Assembly: GCA_016179765.1 (NCBI GenBank)
Contig: JACPCL010000029.1
Location: forward strand, 74,333 to 138,332
Length of the DNA stretch: 64,000 bases
Direction of reading: 5' to 3'
Origin: Chloroflexota bacterium
GTDB taxonomy: Bacteria; Chloroflexota; Dehalococcoidia; Lucifugimonadales; JACPCL1
Part shown: positions 42,549-55,386 of the stretch, piece by piece
Position numbering within the stretch: position 1 is the first letter of the stretch
Layout of the letters: each line of letters starts with the position of its first letter
Notes under the pieces: generated by a model
The model's input: only the letters and a program-made list of their open reading frames with translations
What the model was told of the DNA's origin: nothing
Database searches by the model: none
Program-made: the position numbers and the translations under genes

Positions 42549-44805
42549 TCTTCTCGTCTCTGTCGCTCCCCGTCTTTCCAGGGTTGCTGCGTTTTCTCTC
42601 CTCGCCGCCTATATTGTTGTTGTGGCCACAGCCTACACCTCCTCGCAGCAACAAGCCTCCCTCGCGTTCCAAATAGAGCCTTGTGGAGATACCCACTGCG
42701 TTGCTTCAGTTACGCCTGGAGGTGCAGGTTGGTTTCTTGGAGTCAGGCCGAGAATGGAGGTCCTGGCCATCAACGGGCAGCCGTATGCCAAGGTCAATAC
42801 AGACATCACTATTGATGAGCCTATAAGGCAGACCCGTCTCCTGAGCACAACGGGAGAACTTCTGGACGTGGAGTTGAGCCCGAAGTCCGCCTCCCAGGGT
42901 CGCGAAAATTTCTTCATGTGGACCCTTGGCGGCGTGTTTGCCTTGCTTGGCACAACCGTTGTCCTTCGCCGGCCAGACCTTCACGCTGCTAGAATGTTCT
43001 GGCTGTTTGCCGGAATGACCGCCATCGCCCTCGCCGCAGGTCCTAGCTCTGGCCTGGGGTTTGCCTGGGCGCGGATCGTACAAGTCCTGAGTCTGGTAGG
43101 TGTTGGGGCAACCCTTCTCCCGTTCGTATCCATGCTTACCAGAGACCGTCTAGCATCAGGACGCTCTTTAGTTGCTCCCATATTCGCGAGCCTGGGAATC
43201 ATCATCACGGCCTCCTATGGAGCGTCACTCTTTTTCGTGCCACCTCTTTATCAACTGGTGCGACCGATGTTTCTTCTCTATGTGTCTACGTCGGTTGTTG
43301 CCGCCGTTGGCCTGCTTGCCGTAAAAGGAGTCCGCCAACGGTCGCCTGCTGGCCGTCAGCAGGCGCGGATCGTCCTATTGGGAATTGCACTGGGCACACT
43401 GCCGGTCATAAGTCTTACGGTTGTTCCTGAGGCGCTAGGGTATGGTTCGCTCCTTCCTGTCCATTTGCCCATTCTGGCCTTGGGTCTCATTCCGGTCTCT
43501 TTTGCCTACGCTATCCTTCAGTACCAGCTACTGGGAATTCGTAAACTGGTTCATCGCGGCATGGTGTATGGCCTGGCCACTTTTGCACTGCTACTACTCG
43601 TTGCCTTGGTGTTGACACTAGCGCCACTCCCGAACGAAGTTGTTGCCAATGAATCTCAACCCGTTTGGGTCTCCACCATTCTCGTTGGTGCAGTATTGCT
43701 CTTTTTCGTGTTGCGTCGGTCGGCGCTATGGTTAGTGGACAATTTCATCTACCGTGATGTGGTTAATTATCGGTCGGCCCTTGAGGTCTTTCGCAGGGAC
43801 CTACCTGCTCCTGACCGGCTCCCCGAAGTGGCAGAGCTCATCGCTCGTCGTCTCGCCCAAATTGTGCACGTGGAGTCAGTCCTCTTGTACCTGGGCCATG
43901 AACCAGCTCAATGCCAGTTGACAGCGGCAGCAGGTGAACGTACACAGGAGATTCTCGGTCACGTACGTCCCCATCTGGAAACATATATAGAAGGTTCAAA
44001 AACCCGAGAGTTAGCAGAGTTACATTGGGAGTCCGACTCCCTGTTGCTCGTGAACCTCTCGGTATGGGGGCGGTACTTGGGCTATGTGCTCCTGGGGCCA
44101 AAAATGGGAGGCGAAATCTTTCTGGAAGAAGAAAAACGACTGGTTGCTACTATCACGCCATTGTTGGCCCTTGCCTTTGAAAAGAGTATGCTCTCTGAGG
44201 AGCTGAGGGGGGTGAACCAACGCCTCACGAAAGCTGAGGAGGCGGAACGAGGCCGCATCGCCGGCGATCTGCACGACGGGCCCCTTCAGAAAGCCATAAC
44301 GCTGGCAGGAGGGGTAAGCTCCACAGGCAATGGTCAGGTCAATCTCGCACGGCAGCTCGTCCTGGAACTTAGGGAAATCTGCTCCCGCCTCAGACCCGCG
44401 ATTCTGGACGATCTGGGGATCGTCCCGGCTCTGGACTGGCTTCTAGATGGGGTGTCTCAACAGTCCGGCATCAAGGCTCTCCTGTCGTTGCTTAATGTGA
44501 GCGAAGAAGATAGGTTTTCACCAGAAACCGAACTGGCCTTATTCCGTGTTACTCAAGAGGCCACCAACAACGCTGTCAAACATGCGAAAGGCACCTCGGT
44601 GGAGGTGTCGCTTTCCAGAGAAGGCCATAGCCTCGTCCTGAAAGTGGCAGATGATGGCATCGGCTTTGCCGCCTCATCCTATGGGAAAGGTGGGTTTGGC
44701 CTCTCCGGGATGCGGGAGCGTGTCATGCAGGTCGGAGGCTCCTTTGAAATCAATTCGGCGCCTGAGTTGGGTACAACGATTATAGCTAGAGTTCCCCTCG
44801 GGTAG
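42490..44805 (+). CDS. ComP-like multi-membrane histidine kinase
   Basis: Up to 771 residues from TTG 42490, overlapping comQ-like by 59 bases; TTG 42535 (756 residues) is an alternative start with GAGG before it. After a first membrane span (about 35-52) comes a PDZ-like extracellular segment (VASVTPGGAGWFLGVRPRM, VLAINGQPY). Then about seven to nine spans (140-430), a GAF-like region (440-575), a HisKA_3 dimerisation helix with phospho-acceptor His595 (GRIAGDLHDGPLQKAI), and a HATPase domain (TQEATNNAVKHAKG, VADDGIGF, GGFGLSGMRERV). Length, order and the PDZ-like loop match Bacillus ComP (769 residues), which senses the prenylated ComX peptide. Predicted partner: the regulator at 44833. Confidence 0.9.
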   Translation: MRISWTHSLAARRGPLWFRNLLVSVAPRLSRVAAFSLLAAYIVVVATAYTSSQQQASLAFQIEPCGDTHCVASVTPGGAGWFLGVRPRMEVLAINGQPYAKVNTDITIDEPIRQTRLLSTTGELLDVELSPKSASQGRENFFMWTLGGVFALLGTTVVLRRPDLHAARMFWLFAGMTAIALAAGPSSGLGFAWARIVQVLSLVGVGATLLPFVSMLTRDRLASGRSLVAPIFASLGIIITASYGASLFFVPPLYQLVRPMFLLYVSTSVVAAVGLLAVKGVRQRSPAGRQQARIVLLGIALGTLPVISLTVVPEALGYGSLLPVHLPILALGLIPVSFAYAILQYQLLGIRKLVHRGMVYGLATFALLLLVALVLTLAPLPNEVVANESQPVWVSTILVGAVLLFFVLRRSALWLVDNFIYRDVVNYRSALEVFRRDLPAPDRLPEVAELIARRLAQIVHVESVLLYLGHEPAQCQLTAAAGERTQEILGHVRPHLETYIEGSKTRELAELHWESDSLLLVNLSVWGRYLGYVLLGPKMGGEIFLEEEKRLVATITPLLALAFEKSMLSEELRGVNQRLTKAEEAERGRIAGDLHDGPLQKAITLAGGVSSTGNGQVNLARQLVLELREICSRLRPAILDDLGIVPALDWLLDGVSQQSGIKALLSLLNVSEEDRFSPETELALFRVTQEATNNAVKHAKGTSVEVSLSREGHSLVLKVADDGIGFAASSYGKGGFGLSGMRERVMQVGGSFEINSAPELGTTIIARVPLG

Positions 44806-44832
44806 CCTGCTAGTCGCAGTATGGAGCGATAG

Positions 44833-45483
44833 GTGAATCCTCCCATACGAGTTCTCATCGTTGACGACCAGCGAATGTTTCGCGAGGGAATCCGTAGTCG
44901 CTTGGAGCAGGAGCCGGATATTGAGGTGGTGGGAGAAGCTGCATCGGGGAAAGAGGCTTTGGCGTTAGTGGCGCAGTCCACCCCTGCCATTGTACTGGTG
45001 GACATTCGGCTGCCTGATATGACAGGAATTGAGTTGGCTCGTGCCTTGCGGCGGCAGTGGCCGGAGCTGAAGATCCTGGTCCTAACGGGTTATGACTTTG
45101 ACCAGTATGTCCGAGCAATGGCGCGAGTGGGTATAGATGGCTACATGTTGAAAGACTCAACCCAAGACGCACTGGTGGAAGCACTCCACGAGATTGCTGC
45201 AGGGGGTGCAGTAATACCACCAGATATCGCATCCAAAGTCATGCGAAGCTACTCTGCTCTCTCATCGGGAGCCCGCGGCTGGCAGCTTGGCGATCTAACT
45301 TCACGGGAGATGGACGTAGTTGAACTGATGTACCAGGGGCTGAAAAATACCGAGATTGCCGATCGCCTTTCCATCTCGCCTAGAACCGTAGAAGCACACG
45401 TAGGCAACATTATCTCTAAACTAGGAGCTCTGAGCAGGGCAGAGGCGGTTCGTATTGCCTTGCAGAAGAATCTGATCAAGTAA
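44833..45483 (+). CDS. ComA-like NarL-family response regulator
   Basis: A 216-residue regulator (ComA is 214). Receiver: Asp11/Asp12 (VLIVDDQRMFREG), phospho-acceptor Asp57 (IVLVDIRLPDMTG), Thr85 and Lys107 (GYMLKDST). LuxR-type DNA-binding domain at about 153-210 (LTSREMDVVELMYQGLKNTEIADRL, SPRTVEAHVGNIISKLGA). GTG start at 44833 with GGAG six bases upstream, 27 bases after the kinase stop, so it is cotranscribed with the kinase. It is the expected phosphorylation target. Confidence 0.93.
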   Translation: MNPPIRVLIVDDQRMFREGIRSRLEQEPDIEVVGEAASGKEALALVAQSTPAIVLVDIRLPDMTGIELARALRRQWPELKILVLTGYDFDQYVRAMARVGIDGYMLKDSTQDALVEALHEIAAGGAVIPPDIASKVMRSYSALSSGARGWQLGDLTSREMDVVELMYQGLKNTEIADRLSISPRTVEAHVGNIISKLGALSRAEAVRIALQKNLIK

Positions 45484-45542
45484 CATTCCTGGAGTGGAGC
45501 GCCTCACCATTGCTGGTTCACGGTCCATTGCCGTTGTCAGGC

Positions 45543-45725
45543 CTAGCAGGCCATAGAAGAACCGGGAGTCCAGAGGGGCGAAGCCTCTCTGGCGGGGGTC
45601 TGGGGGTGTCCCCCAGATACAAATCCATCCCCGAGAGGAAGGCTCCTTTGGAGCCTTCTTGAAAGGGAAGTCAAAATCTTGAACCCCCCTGAGGGGGTTG
45701 GGGGTGTTTTTCAGCAGCCTGATAG
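45543..45725. repeat. MITE-like CTAGCAGG element with inner hairpins
   Basis: Left CTAGCAGGCCATAGAAGAA, right TTTTTCAGCAGCCTGATAG. Inside are GGGAGTCCAGAGGGGCGAAGCC, GGGGGTCTGGGGGTGTCCCCC, a GAGGAAGGCTCC-TTTG-type hairpin (~45639-45665) of the family seen at 9980 and 10235, and CCCCCCTGAGGGGG. The stretch 45484-45833 holds no gene; a CCAGGGGCC/GGCCCCTGG palindrome lies near 45775-45802. Confidence 0.7.
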
Positions 45726-45833
45726 ACCACGGGGGTAGAGAAAAGGCCAATTGACAAGGCCCCATTGTCGAAAAGGCCCCTGGCAACGTCGCCAGGGGCC
45801 TTTTCAGGTACAAAACCAGGGCCAGATAGCAGA

Positions 45834-45919
45834 TGGTGCCGAAGGAGAGATTTGAACTCTCACGCCCGTAAGGGCACTACGCCCTGAACGTAGCGCGTCT
45901 GCCGTTCCGCCACTTCGGC
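45834..45919 (-). tRNA. tRNA-Leu (anticodon CAG)
   Basis: Class II tRNA with a long variable arm. Acceptor GCCGAAG (45919-45913) pairs with CTTCGGC, CCA encoded (45836-45834). Anticodon stem CTACG/CGTAG holds loop TTCAGGG, giving CAG. Confidence 0.94.
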
Positions 45920-45961
45920 CCGGGCCCCTGGCAAAGGAAAGCTTCGGTCTGCAAGCGAGCA

Positions 45962-46038
45962 TGGTGGGCGGTGATGGACTCGAACCAACGACCTTCGCGA
46001 TGTGAACGCGACGCTCTAACCGGCTGAGCTAACCGCCC
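45962..46038 (-). tRNA. tRNA-Val (anticodon CAC)
   Basis: Acceptor GGGCGGT (46038-46032) pairs with ACCGCCC; CCA encoded. Anticodon stem TCGCG/CGCGA holds loop TTCACAT, giving CAC. Confidence 0.94.
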
Positions 46039-46054
46039 TCTCCCTGGACTTGCC

Positions 46055-46129
46055 TGGTGGCAACGGGTGGATTCGAACCGCCGACCTAACGCTTATGAAG
46101 CGTCCGCTCTGCCGCTGAGCTACGTTGCC
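46055..46129 (-). tRNA. tRNA-Met, elongator type (anticodon CAT)
   Basis: Acceptor GGCAACG (46129-46123) fully pairs with CGTTGCC, so it is not an initiator; CCA encoded. Anticodon loop TTCATAA gives CAT. The T stem has one C-A mismatch (GGCGG against CCACC). A lysidine-modified tRNA-Ile is an alternative. Confidence 0.88.
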
Positions 46130-46239
46130 ACCGAATAGGAGAGACCAGACGCCTCTTCCCCTATCCTCGCCACATAGCATCTTACGGCCCGCCAAAGGTG
46201 GGTGTCAATTCCTGGACACCAGTTGAGGGTTAAGACGAC

Positions 46240-46384
46240 CTAGCAGGCTGCGGAAGAAAGGGGAGTCCAGAGGGGCGTAGCCCCGGAACCTGACCTGGTG
46301 AGCCGAAGCCCTGAACGCAGTGAAGGGGGAGTAAAGGGGCGGTCCGCCTGCGGCGGATGGGGGTGTTCTTCAGCACCCTGCTAG
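46240..46384. repeat. MITE-like CTAGCAGG element, complete copy
   Basis: Left CTAGCAGGCTGCGGAAGAA, right TTCTTCAGCACCCTGCTAG, about 145 bases. The interior includes GGGGAGTCCAGAGGGGCGTAG and CCGCCTGCGGCGG. This is the cleanest full-length copy. Confidence 0.75.
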
Positions 46385-46482
46385 GTGAGGGTTAAGGCGA
46401 CCTAGATATCTGCCCCTAGGATAGGGCCAACAATGAGGTGGGCAACGTCAAAGAGGAGAAGGCGCGTTTCATCTGGCACAGA

Positions 46483-46529
46483 ATAGCAGAAAGCATGGGC
46501 TGTCAGTGACAGCCCATGCTTTCTGCTAT
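46483..46529. repeat. Perfect 23-bp inverted repeat at the 3' end of gltD
   Basis: Arms 46483-46505 and 46507-46529 are exactly complementary around one base. It begins 7 bases after the gltD stop. No U-tract follows on the minus strand. Confidence 0.85.
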
Positions 46530-46536
46530 CGGAAAC

Positions 46537-48000
46537 CTATCTCGGTAGCGCCCCCGGCAAGCTTCTCGGCAGCTTCGTGGCGCCCATGAGCCACTTGTCT
46601 ATATGGTGGGCGGCCTCACGCCCCTCAGCTAATGCCCATACCACCAGAGACTGGCCCCGGCGCATATCCCCCGCCGAAAAGACGCCCGGCACGCTGCTCA
46701 TGTGGTCAAGCCCCGTCTTGACGTTGCCGCGCTGGTCCATCTCCACGCCCAAGGCCCTGGCCAGATACTGCTCGCCGCCCAGGAAGCCCAGGGCCAGGAG
46801 CACCAGGTCGGCCTGGACCTCAAACTCGCTGCCGGGAATTTCCTTCATCGTCGGACGACCCGAGGCGTCGGGCGGCCCCCACTCCAGCCGCGTGGCGTGC
46901 AGCTTCTCCACACGGCCTTCGCTGCCGGAGAAGCGCTTGGTCTGGATGCTGTAGTCGCGGATGCCGCCCTCCTCATGGGCGGGGGAGGAGCGCAGGATGA
47001 GGGGCCAGTAGGGCCAGGGGTTGTCATCGCGACGCACCACGGGCGGCTCCGACAGCAGCTCGTACTGGTACACGATCTCCGCGCCCTGCCGGTGGGCCGT
47101 GCCCAGGCAGTCGGCGCCCGTATCGCCGCCGCCCAGGATGACGACCCGCTTGCCCTCGGCGCTGATGCGTTGCTCCGGTGGGACGTGCTCACCGGCCAGG
47201 AGCCGGTTTTGCTGGGTCAGGTACTCCATAGCGAAGTGGACGCCCTTGAGCTCCCGTCCTGGGACGGGCAGGTCCCGGGGCTGCGTGGCGCCACCCGCCA
47301 GGCAGACGGCGTCAAAGCTAGCCCTGAGATCATCGGCGGGCAGGTCTACCCCTACATTGACGCCAGGCTTAAAGAGGACGCCCTCCTCCTCCATTTGGCG
47401 GAGGCGCCGCTGGACGACGGCTTTCTCCAGCTTGAACTCCGGAATGCCCAGGGAGAGCAAGCCACCCAGGTAGTTGTCCCGTTCAAAGAGGGTGACGGTG
47501 TGGCCAGCCCGGTTGAGCTGCTGGGCGGCGGCCAGGCCCGCCGGCCCCGAGCCGACGACGGCAACGCGCTTGCCCGTGCGCACAAGGGGCGGCTCTGGTT
47601 TGACCCAACCCTCGGCGAAGCCCCGGTCGGCAATGGCCTTTTCTACATACTCAATGGTTACTGGATCCTGGTTGATGTTCAGGACGCAGGCCGACTCGCA
47701 GGGGGCGGGGCAAATGCGGCCCGTGAAGTCCGGGAAGTTGTTGGTGGAGTGCAGCACCTCCAGGGCGCGCTGCCACTTGCCGCGGTACACCAGGTCGTTG
47801 AAGTCGGGGATGATGTTGCCCAGGGGGCAGCCGGTGTGGCAGAAGGGCACGGCGCAGTCCATGCAGCGGGCCGCCTGATCCCGGGCGTGGCTCTCCGGCC
47901 ACTCCAGGTAGACCTCCTGCCAGTGCTTAAGGCGCGATGCGACAAGCTGCCGCTCTGGCGGCCTTCTGCCGAACTCCTTGAATCCGAGGACTTTGCCCAT
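46537..48000 (-). CDS. gltD: Glutamate synthase small (beta) subunit
   Basis: A 487-residue NADPH-dependent flavoprotein that feeds electrons to the large subunit, which makes glutamate from glutamine and 2-oxoglutarate. N-terminal iron-sulfur Cys clusters (CMDCAVPFCHTGCPLGN, CPAPCESAC), an FAD fold (VAVVGSGPAGLAAAQQL) and an NADPH fold (VVILGGGDTGADCLG) are visible. The C-terminal FAD loop is VFSAGDMRRGQSLVVWA. ATG 48000 (MGKVLGFKEF) is the family start. It lies downstream of gltB on the same strand but about 700 bases of repeats separate them, so cotranscription is uncertain. Confidence 0.95.
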   Translation of the reverse strand: MGKVLGFKEFGRRPPERQLVASRLKHWQEVYLEWPESHARDQAARCMDCAVPFCHTGCPLGNIIPDFNDLVYRGKWQRALEVLHSTNNFPDFTGRICPAPCESACVLNINQDPVTIEYVEKAIADRGFAEGWVKPEPPLVRTGKRVAVVGSGPAGLAAAQQLNRAGHTVTLFERDNYLGGLLSLGIPEFKLEKAVVQRRLRQMEEEGVLFKPGVNVGVDLPADDLRASFDAVCLAGGATQPRDLPVPGRELKGVHFAMEYLTQQNRLLAGEHVPPEQRISAEGKRVVILGGGDTGADCLGTAHRQGAEIVYQYELLSEPPVVRRDDNPWPYWPLILRSSPAHEEGGIRDYSIQTKRFSGSEGRVEKLHATRLEWGPPDASGRPTMKEIPGSEFEVQADLVLLALGFLGGEQYLARALGVEMDQRGNVKTGLDHMSSVPGVFSAGDMRRGQSLVVWALAEGREAAHHIDKWLMGATKLPRSLPGALPR

Positions 48001-48029
48001 GTGATCACCAATTGAGAAGATATGTGGTC

Positions 48030-48510
48030 CCGTTGGTGTCATACTGAGCCATGACGGCAGTCAGGCGAAGCATCCAAGGCGGTTGCCCTCGTAGCGTTGC
48101 TTGTGTGCAACAGCAGAGCGCCTTCCCACGCCCACGCCTTAGATTCTTCGCGATGTTCGTTCCTCACTCGCTCAGAATGACAGCAGTCCCATTCACCAAT
48201 AGCCATTGTTGTCACGCTGAGCCATGACGGCAGTCAGGCGAAGCGTCCAAGGCGATTGCTGGTGTGGCGTCTCCTATTGGCGCTTGCAGGCGCCTTCCCA
48301 TGCGCAAGGCCTTAGATTCTTCGCGATGTTCGTTCCTCACTCGCTCAGAATCTTTCATGCCCATAGTCATGGGCACCCTCAAGGATGAAAACGGCTGGCC
48401 CTCAGTTCCTTCCTCCTTGACGGGGGAAGGCCAGGATAGGGGTGAACCCTTCGGCAACCCCCTACCTCAATCCTCCCCCGCAAGGGGGGAGGAAGCTATT
48501 TTCGTAGCAA
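48030..48510. repeat. Repeat cluster: two GCGATGTTCGTTCCTCACTCGC units and one ~100-bp palindromic repeat
   Basis: Two copies (about 48040-48182 and 48211-48352) of a ~150-bp unit: TGAGCCATGACGGCAGTCAGGCGAAGC..., a variable part, then TTAGATTCTTCGCGATG... and CTCACTCGCTCAGAATG. After them is copy C (48400-48510) of the repeat at 10085 and 11755. The remaining gap between gltD and gltB (to 48694) has a GCGATGATCGC palindrome and a CCTCCAGGGAAGGGGG piece; no gene seen. Confidence 0.8.
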
Positions 48511-48694
48511 TGACAATAGAAGGCGATGATCGCTCTTAGCCTATCCCGTTCAAGGCCATCAACTACCTCGGCTGTAGACCCTAAGCACCATTTCTACTTT
48601 GCCGATTGCAGCATCTAGTTCACGGGTTAGTGCAAGGAGTCCATCCTGTAGTTGCTTCCCTCCAGGGAAGGGGGACTAAGAGGGTTAGGTAAAG

Positions 48695-53266
<4,572 letters not shown>

Positions 53267-53428
53267 GACGTCCTGCCTCAATGGTTCCTGTCTCTTCCGC
53301 CGCACCCCTTCAGGTTTGGGCGGAGAAACCAACGTACGCCGCTGAATGAGGTCCTTCCCATCACCCAAGAAAACAGCTTCCCCCTTGTGCTGGCCTTGGG
53401 GAAAAGAGACACCGGAGGAGCGGCCAGC

Positions 53429-54769
53429 CTACAGAATAGGCAGGTAGCGCTTGACCTCAAAGTCCGTCACCTGGGCGCGGTAGGTGTTCCACTCAATGCG
53501 TTTGTTCTGGATGAAGCTGGTGAAGACGTGGTCACCCAGGGCCTTGCGCAAGAGGTCGCTGTGCTCGGCGAACTGGATCGCCTCAAGGAGGCTGCCTGGC
53601 AGGGTCTTGATGCCCCGGCGCCCCCGCTCCTCCTCGGACATCTCTGTAACATTCTCCTCCACCGTCGGAGGAGGCTCGTACTCCTTCTCTATGCCCTCCA
53701 GGCCGGCAGCCAGGAGGACGCTGAAGGCCAGGTACGGATTGCAGGCGGGGTCCGGGGCACGATACTCAATGCGGGCCGACTCCTCCTTGCCGCGCCGGTA
53801 CGAAGGAATGCGGATGAGGTCGGACCGGTTGATGGGCGCCCAGGTGATGAAGAGGGGCGCCTCAAAGCCAGGGGTGAGGCGCTTGTAGGAGTTGACCCAC
53901 TGGTTGGTGACCAGGGTGATCTCCTGGGCGTGGCGCATGAGGCCGGCCGCAAAGGAGCGAGCCAGTTTGGAGAGGCGGTAGGGGCCATCGGCATCAAAGA
54001 AGGCGTTGCGGTCCCCGCTGAACAGGGACATGTGGACGTGCATGCCATTGCCGTTAATATGGGCGATGGGCTTGGGCATGAAGGTGGCGTATACCCCATG
54101 GCGCAGGGCCACCTCCTTCACCACCAGGCGGTAGGTCATGACCGTCTCCGCCATGGTGAGGGCGTCGGTGTAGCGCAGGTCAATCTCCTGCTGGCTGGGA
54201 GCAGCCTCATGGTGGCTGTACTCCACGGGGATGCCCATCTCCTCCAACATCAGCACCGTATCCCGACGCAGGTCTGTGGCCAGGTCCGAGGCAGACTGGT
54301 CAAAGTAGCCACTAGAGTCCAGCAGCTCCGGCGATTCGGCGCTCTTGAAGTAGAAGAACTCTATCTCCGGGCCGACGTGAAAGGTGTAGCCCAGGCGGCT
54401 GGCGCGCTCCAGGTTGCGCTGGAGGACATGCCGGGAATCGCCTTCAAAGGGCTTGCCGTCGGGCGTCAGGATGTCGCAGAACATGCGCCCCACGGCGTTC
54501 TGCCGGGGCCGCCAGGGGAGGATGCGGAAGGTGGTGGGGTCCGGCATCGCCACCATGTCGCTCTCGTCAATGCGGGCGAACCCTTCAATAGAGGAGCCGT
54601 CAAACCCCTTGCCGGACTCCAGGGCGTTCTCCAGCTCCGCCACGTTCAGCGCAAACCCCTTCAGGTTGCCCAGGATATCCGTGAACCACAGGCGGACAAA
54701 GCGCACGTCGTTGTCCCTGGCGTTGCGCAGGACGTACTCAATGGCCTCCTCCCGTTCTTGCCGGTTCAT
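53429..54769 (-). CDS. glnA: Glutamine synthetase type I
   Basis: A 446-residue GSI. Motifs: FDGSSIEGFARIDESDM (substrate/Asp50-loop), the metal ligand region GPEIEFFYFK, NGNGMHVHMSLFSG, KRLTPGFEAP, and the Arg-rich active site ESARIEYRAPDPACNPYLAFS. The adenylylation Tyr region of enterobacterial enzymes is not obvious, so covalent control is doubtful; length fits the GSI-alpha group. ATG 54769 (MNRQEREE) matches the family start. A strong promoter with an inverted repeat lies 64 bases upstream, and a terminator separates it from the micropeptide and PII genes. Confidence 0.95.
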   Translation of the reverse strand: MNRQEREEAIEYVLRNARDNDVRFVRLWFTDILGNLKGFALNVAELENALESGKGFDGSSIEGFARIDESDMVAMPDPTTFRILPWRPRQNAVGRMFCDILTPDGKPFEGDSRHVLQRNLERASRLGYTFHVGPEIEFFYFKSAESPELLDSSGYFDQSASDLATDLRRDTVLMLEEMGIPVEYSHHEAAPSQQEIDLRYTDALTMAETVMTYRLVVKEVALRHGVYATFMPKPIAHINGNGMHVHMSLFSGDRNAFFDADGPYRLSKLARSFAAGLMRHAQEITLVTNQWVNSYKRLTPGFEAPLFITWAPINRSDLIRIPSYRRGKEESARIEYRAPDPACNPYLAFSVLLAAGLEGIEKEYEPPPTVEENVTEMSEEERGRRGIKTLPGSLLEAIQFAEHSDLLRKALGDHVFTSFIQNKRIEWNTYRAQVTDFEVKRYLPIL

Positions 54770-54839
54770 GAAGCGGGCGTCCTCTCTTGACAGAAGCAGG
54801 GTGAAGGTAGTTTGACTCTCCTCCGGAGAGGGTGGAGCT

Positions 54840-54884
54840 ATCTTACGGGCTTGTGATTCTTTTGTCAAATTGATTGTGACAAAA
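54840..54884 (-). promoter_or_regulatory. glnA promoter overlapped by an 8-N9-8 inverted repeat
   Basis: Minus strand: -35 TTGACA (54868-54863), 17-base spacer, -10 TAAGAT (54845-54840). The perfect inverted repeat TTTTGTCA-N9-TGACAAAA (54884-54877 and 54867-54860) covers the -35 box, fitting a repressor site. It resembles, but is two bases wider than, the Bacillus TnrA/GlnR box. No 11-bp GlnR-type array of the kind at 55340 is present here. The rest of the gap 54770-55169 holds only the terminator at 55086. Confidence 0.6.
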
Positions 54885-55085
54885 ATCGCAATCGCCCGCT
54901 GACAGAGGTGGGTGGGCACTCCGTCTCATGAACCGCTGCTCGCTGCCTATACTCTTGCGAAATCCGCTCTGGCCTACGGTGTTGATAACGATTCCCCTGT
55001 GCAGTATCCGCCGCATCCAAGACCAGAAGCCTTTCGGGGGTCGTCACTCCCCACCCGCCGCACACCCATCCCCTTGCGGCGGACG

Positions 55086-55127
55086 AAAAAGAGAAGGGAA
55101 GAGCCTTCTTATGAAGGCCCTTCCCTT
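55086..55127 (-). terminator. Intrinsic terminator after the 30-residue peptide gene
   Basis: On the minus strand AAGGGAAGGGCCTTC (55127-55113) pairs, with one G-U, with GAAGGCTCTTCCCTT (55108-55094), followed by CTCTTTTTC. It separates the peptide transcript from glnA. Confidence 0.75.
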
Positions 55128-55169
55128 GCACGCTTTTGTCTATTCCAGCGAAGGCGCCTGCCCGTTGCC

Positions 55170-55262
55170 TTAGTGCTTTGCAGGGACCCTCGTTGGCAAC
55201 ACCACCCAGCTTGCCAGGACGACAACGAAGCTCACCAGACCCACAATTGCGGTGATTTCCAT
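55170..55262 (-). CDS. 30-residue single-span membrane peptide, nitrogen-operator controlled
   Basis: MEITAIVGLVSFVVVLASWV followed by VLPTRVPAKH and TAA. One hydrophobic helix (residues 4-22) with a basic C-terminal tail, probably N-out. AGGAGGT lies seven bases before the ATG, among the strongest ribosome binding sites in the window. A four-site GlnR-type array is 78 bases upstream, and a terminator follows, so it is its own transcription unit between the PII gene and glnA. It resembles the 29-residue peptide at 57067-57156: both begin ME, share GL-x-F and WVV-x-P, and end basic. Function unknown; a small partner of the Amt transporters or of a membrane enzyme is possible. Confidence 0.75.
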   Translation of the reverse strand: MEITAIVGLVSFVVVLASWVVLPTRVPAKH

Positions 55263-55339
55263 ATCTCATACCTCCTGAGAGCCGGCGGCCCCCGTAACTT
55301 GCGCCTCTTACCTGCGTGCTTTCAGCATAAGGCGCAGGT

Positions 55340-55377
55340 GTTACCTGGTTGTTTCAAAGATGTTACAAAAGTGTTAC
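55340..55377 (-). promoter_or_regulatory. GlnR-type operator, four sites at 11-bp steps (box A)
   Basis: Minus strand: GTAAC (55377), N6, GTAAC (55366), N6, GAAAC (55355), N6, GTAAC (55344). This is the actinobacterial GlnR pattern of alternating GTnAC and GAAAC boxes with six-base spacers. It lies between the PII gene stop and the 30-residue peptide. Confidence 0.8.
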
Positions 55378-55386
55378 CAACGCCGC

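Noticed and set aside
48030-48352. Two similar ~150-bp units, considered as a CRISPR array
   Set aside because: Units are too long, only two, not separated by unique spacers, and no cas genes are near.
54860-54884. Bacillus-type TnrA/GlnR site (TGTNA-N7-TNACA) at the glnA promoter
   Set aside because: The inverted repeat spacing is two bases too wide for that consensus, so it is reported only as an unnamed operator candidate.
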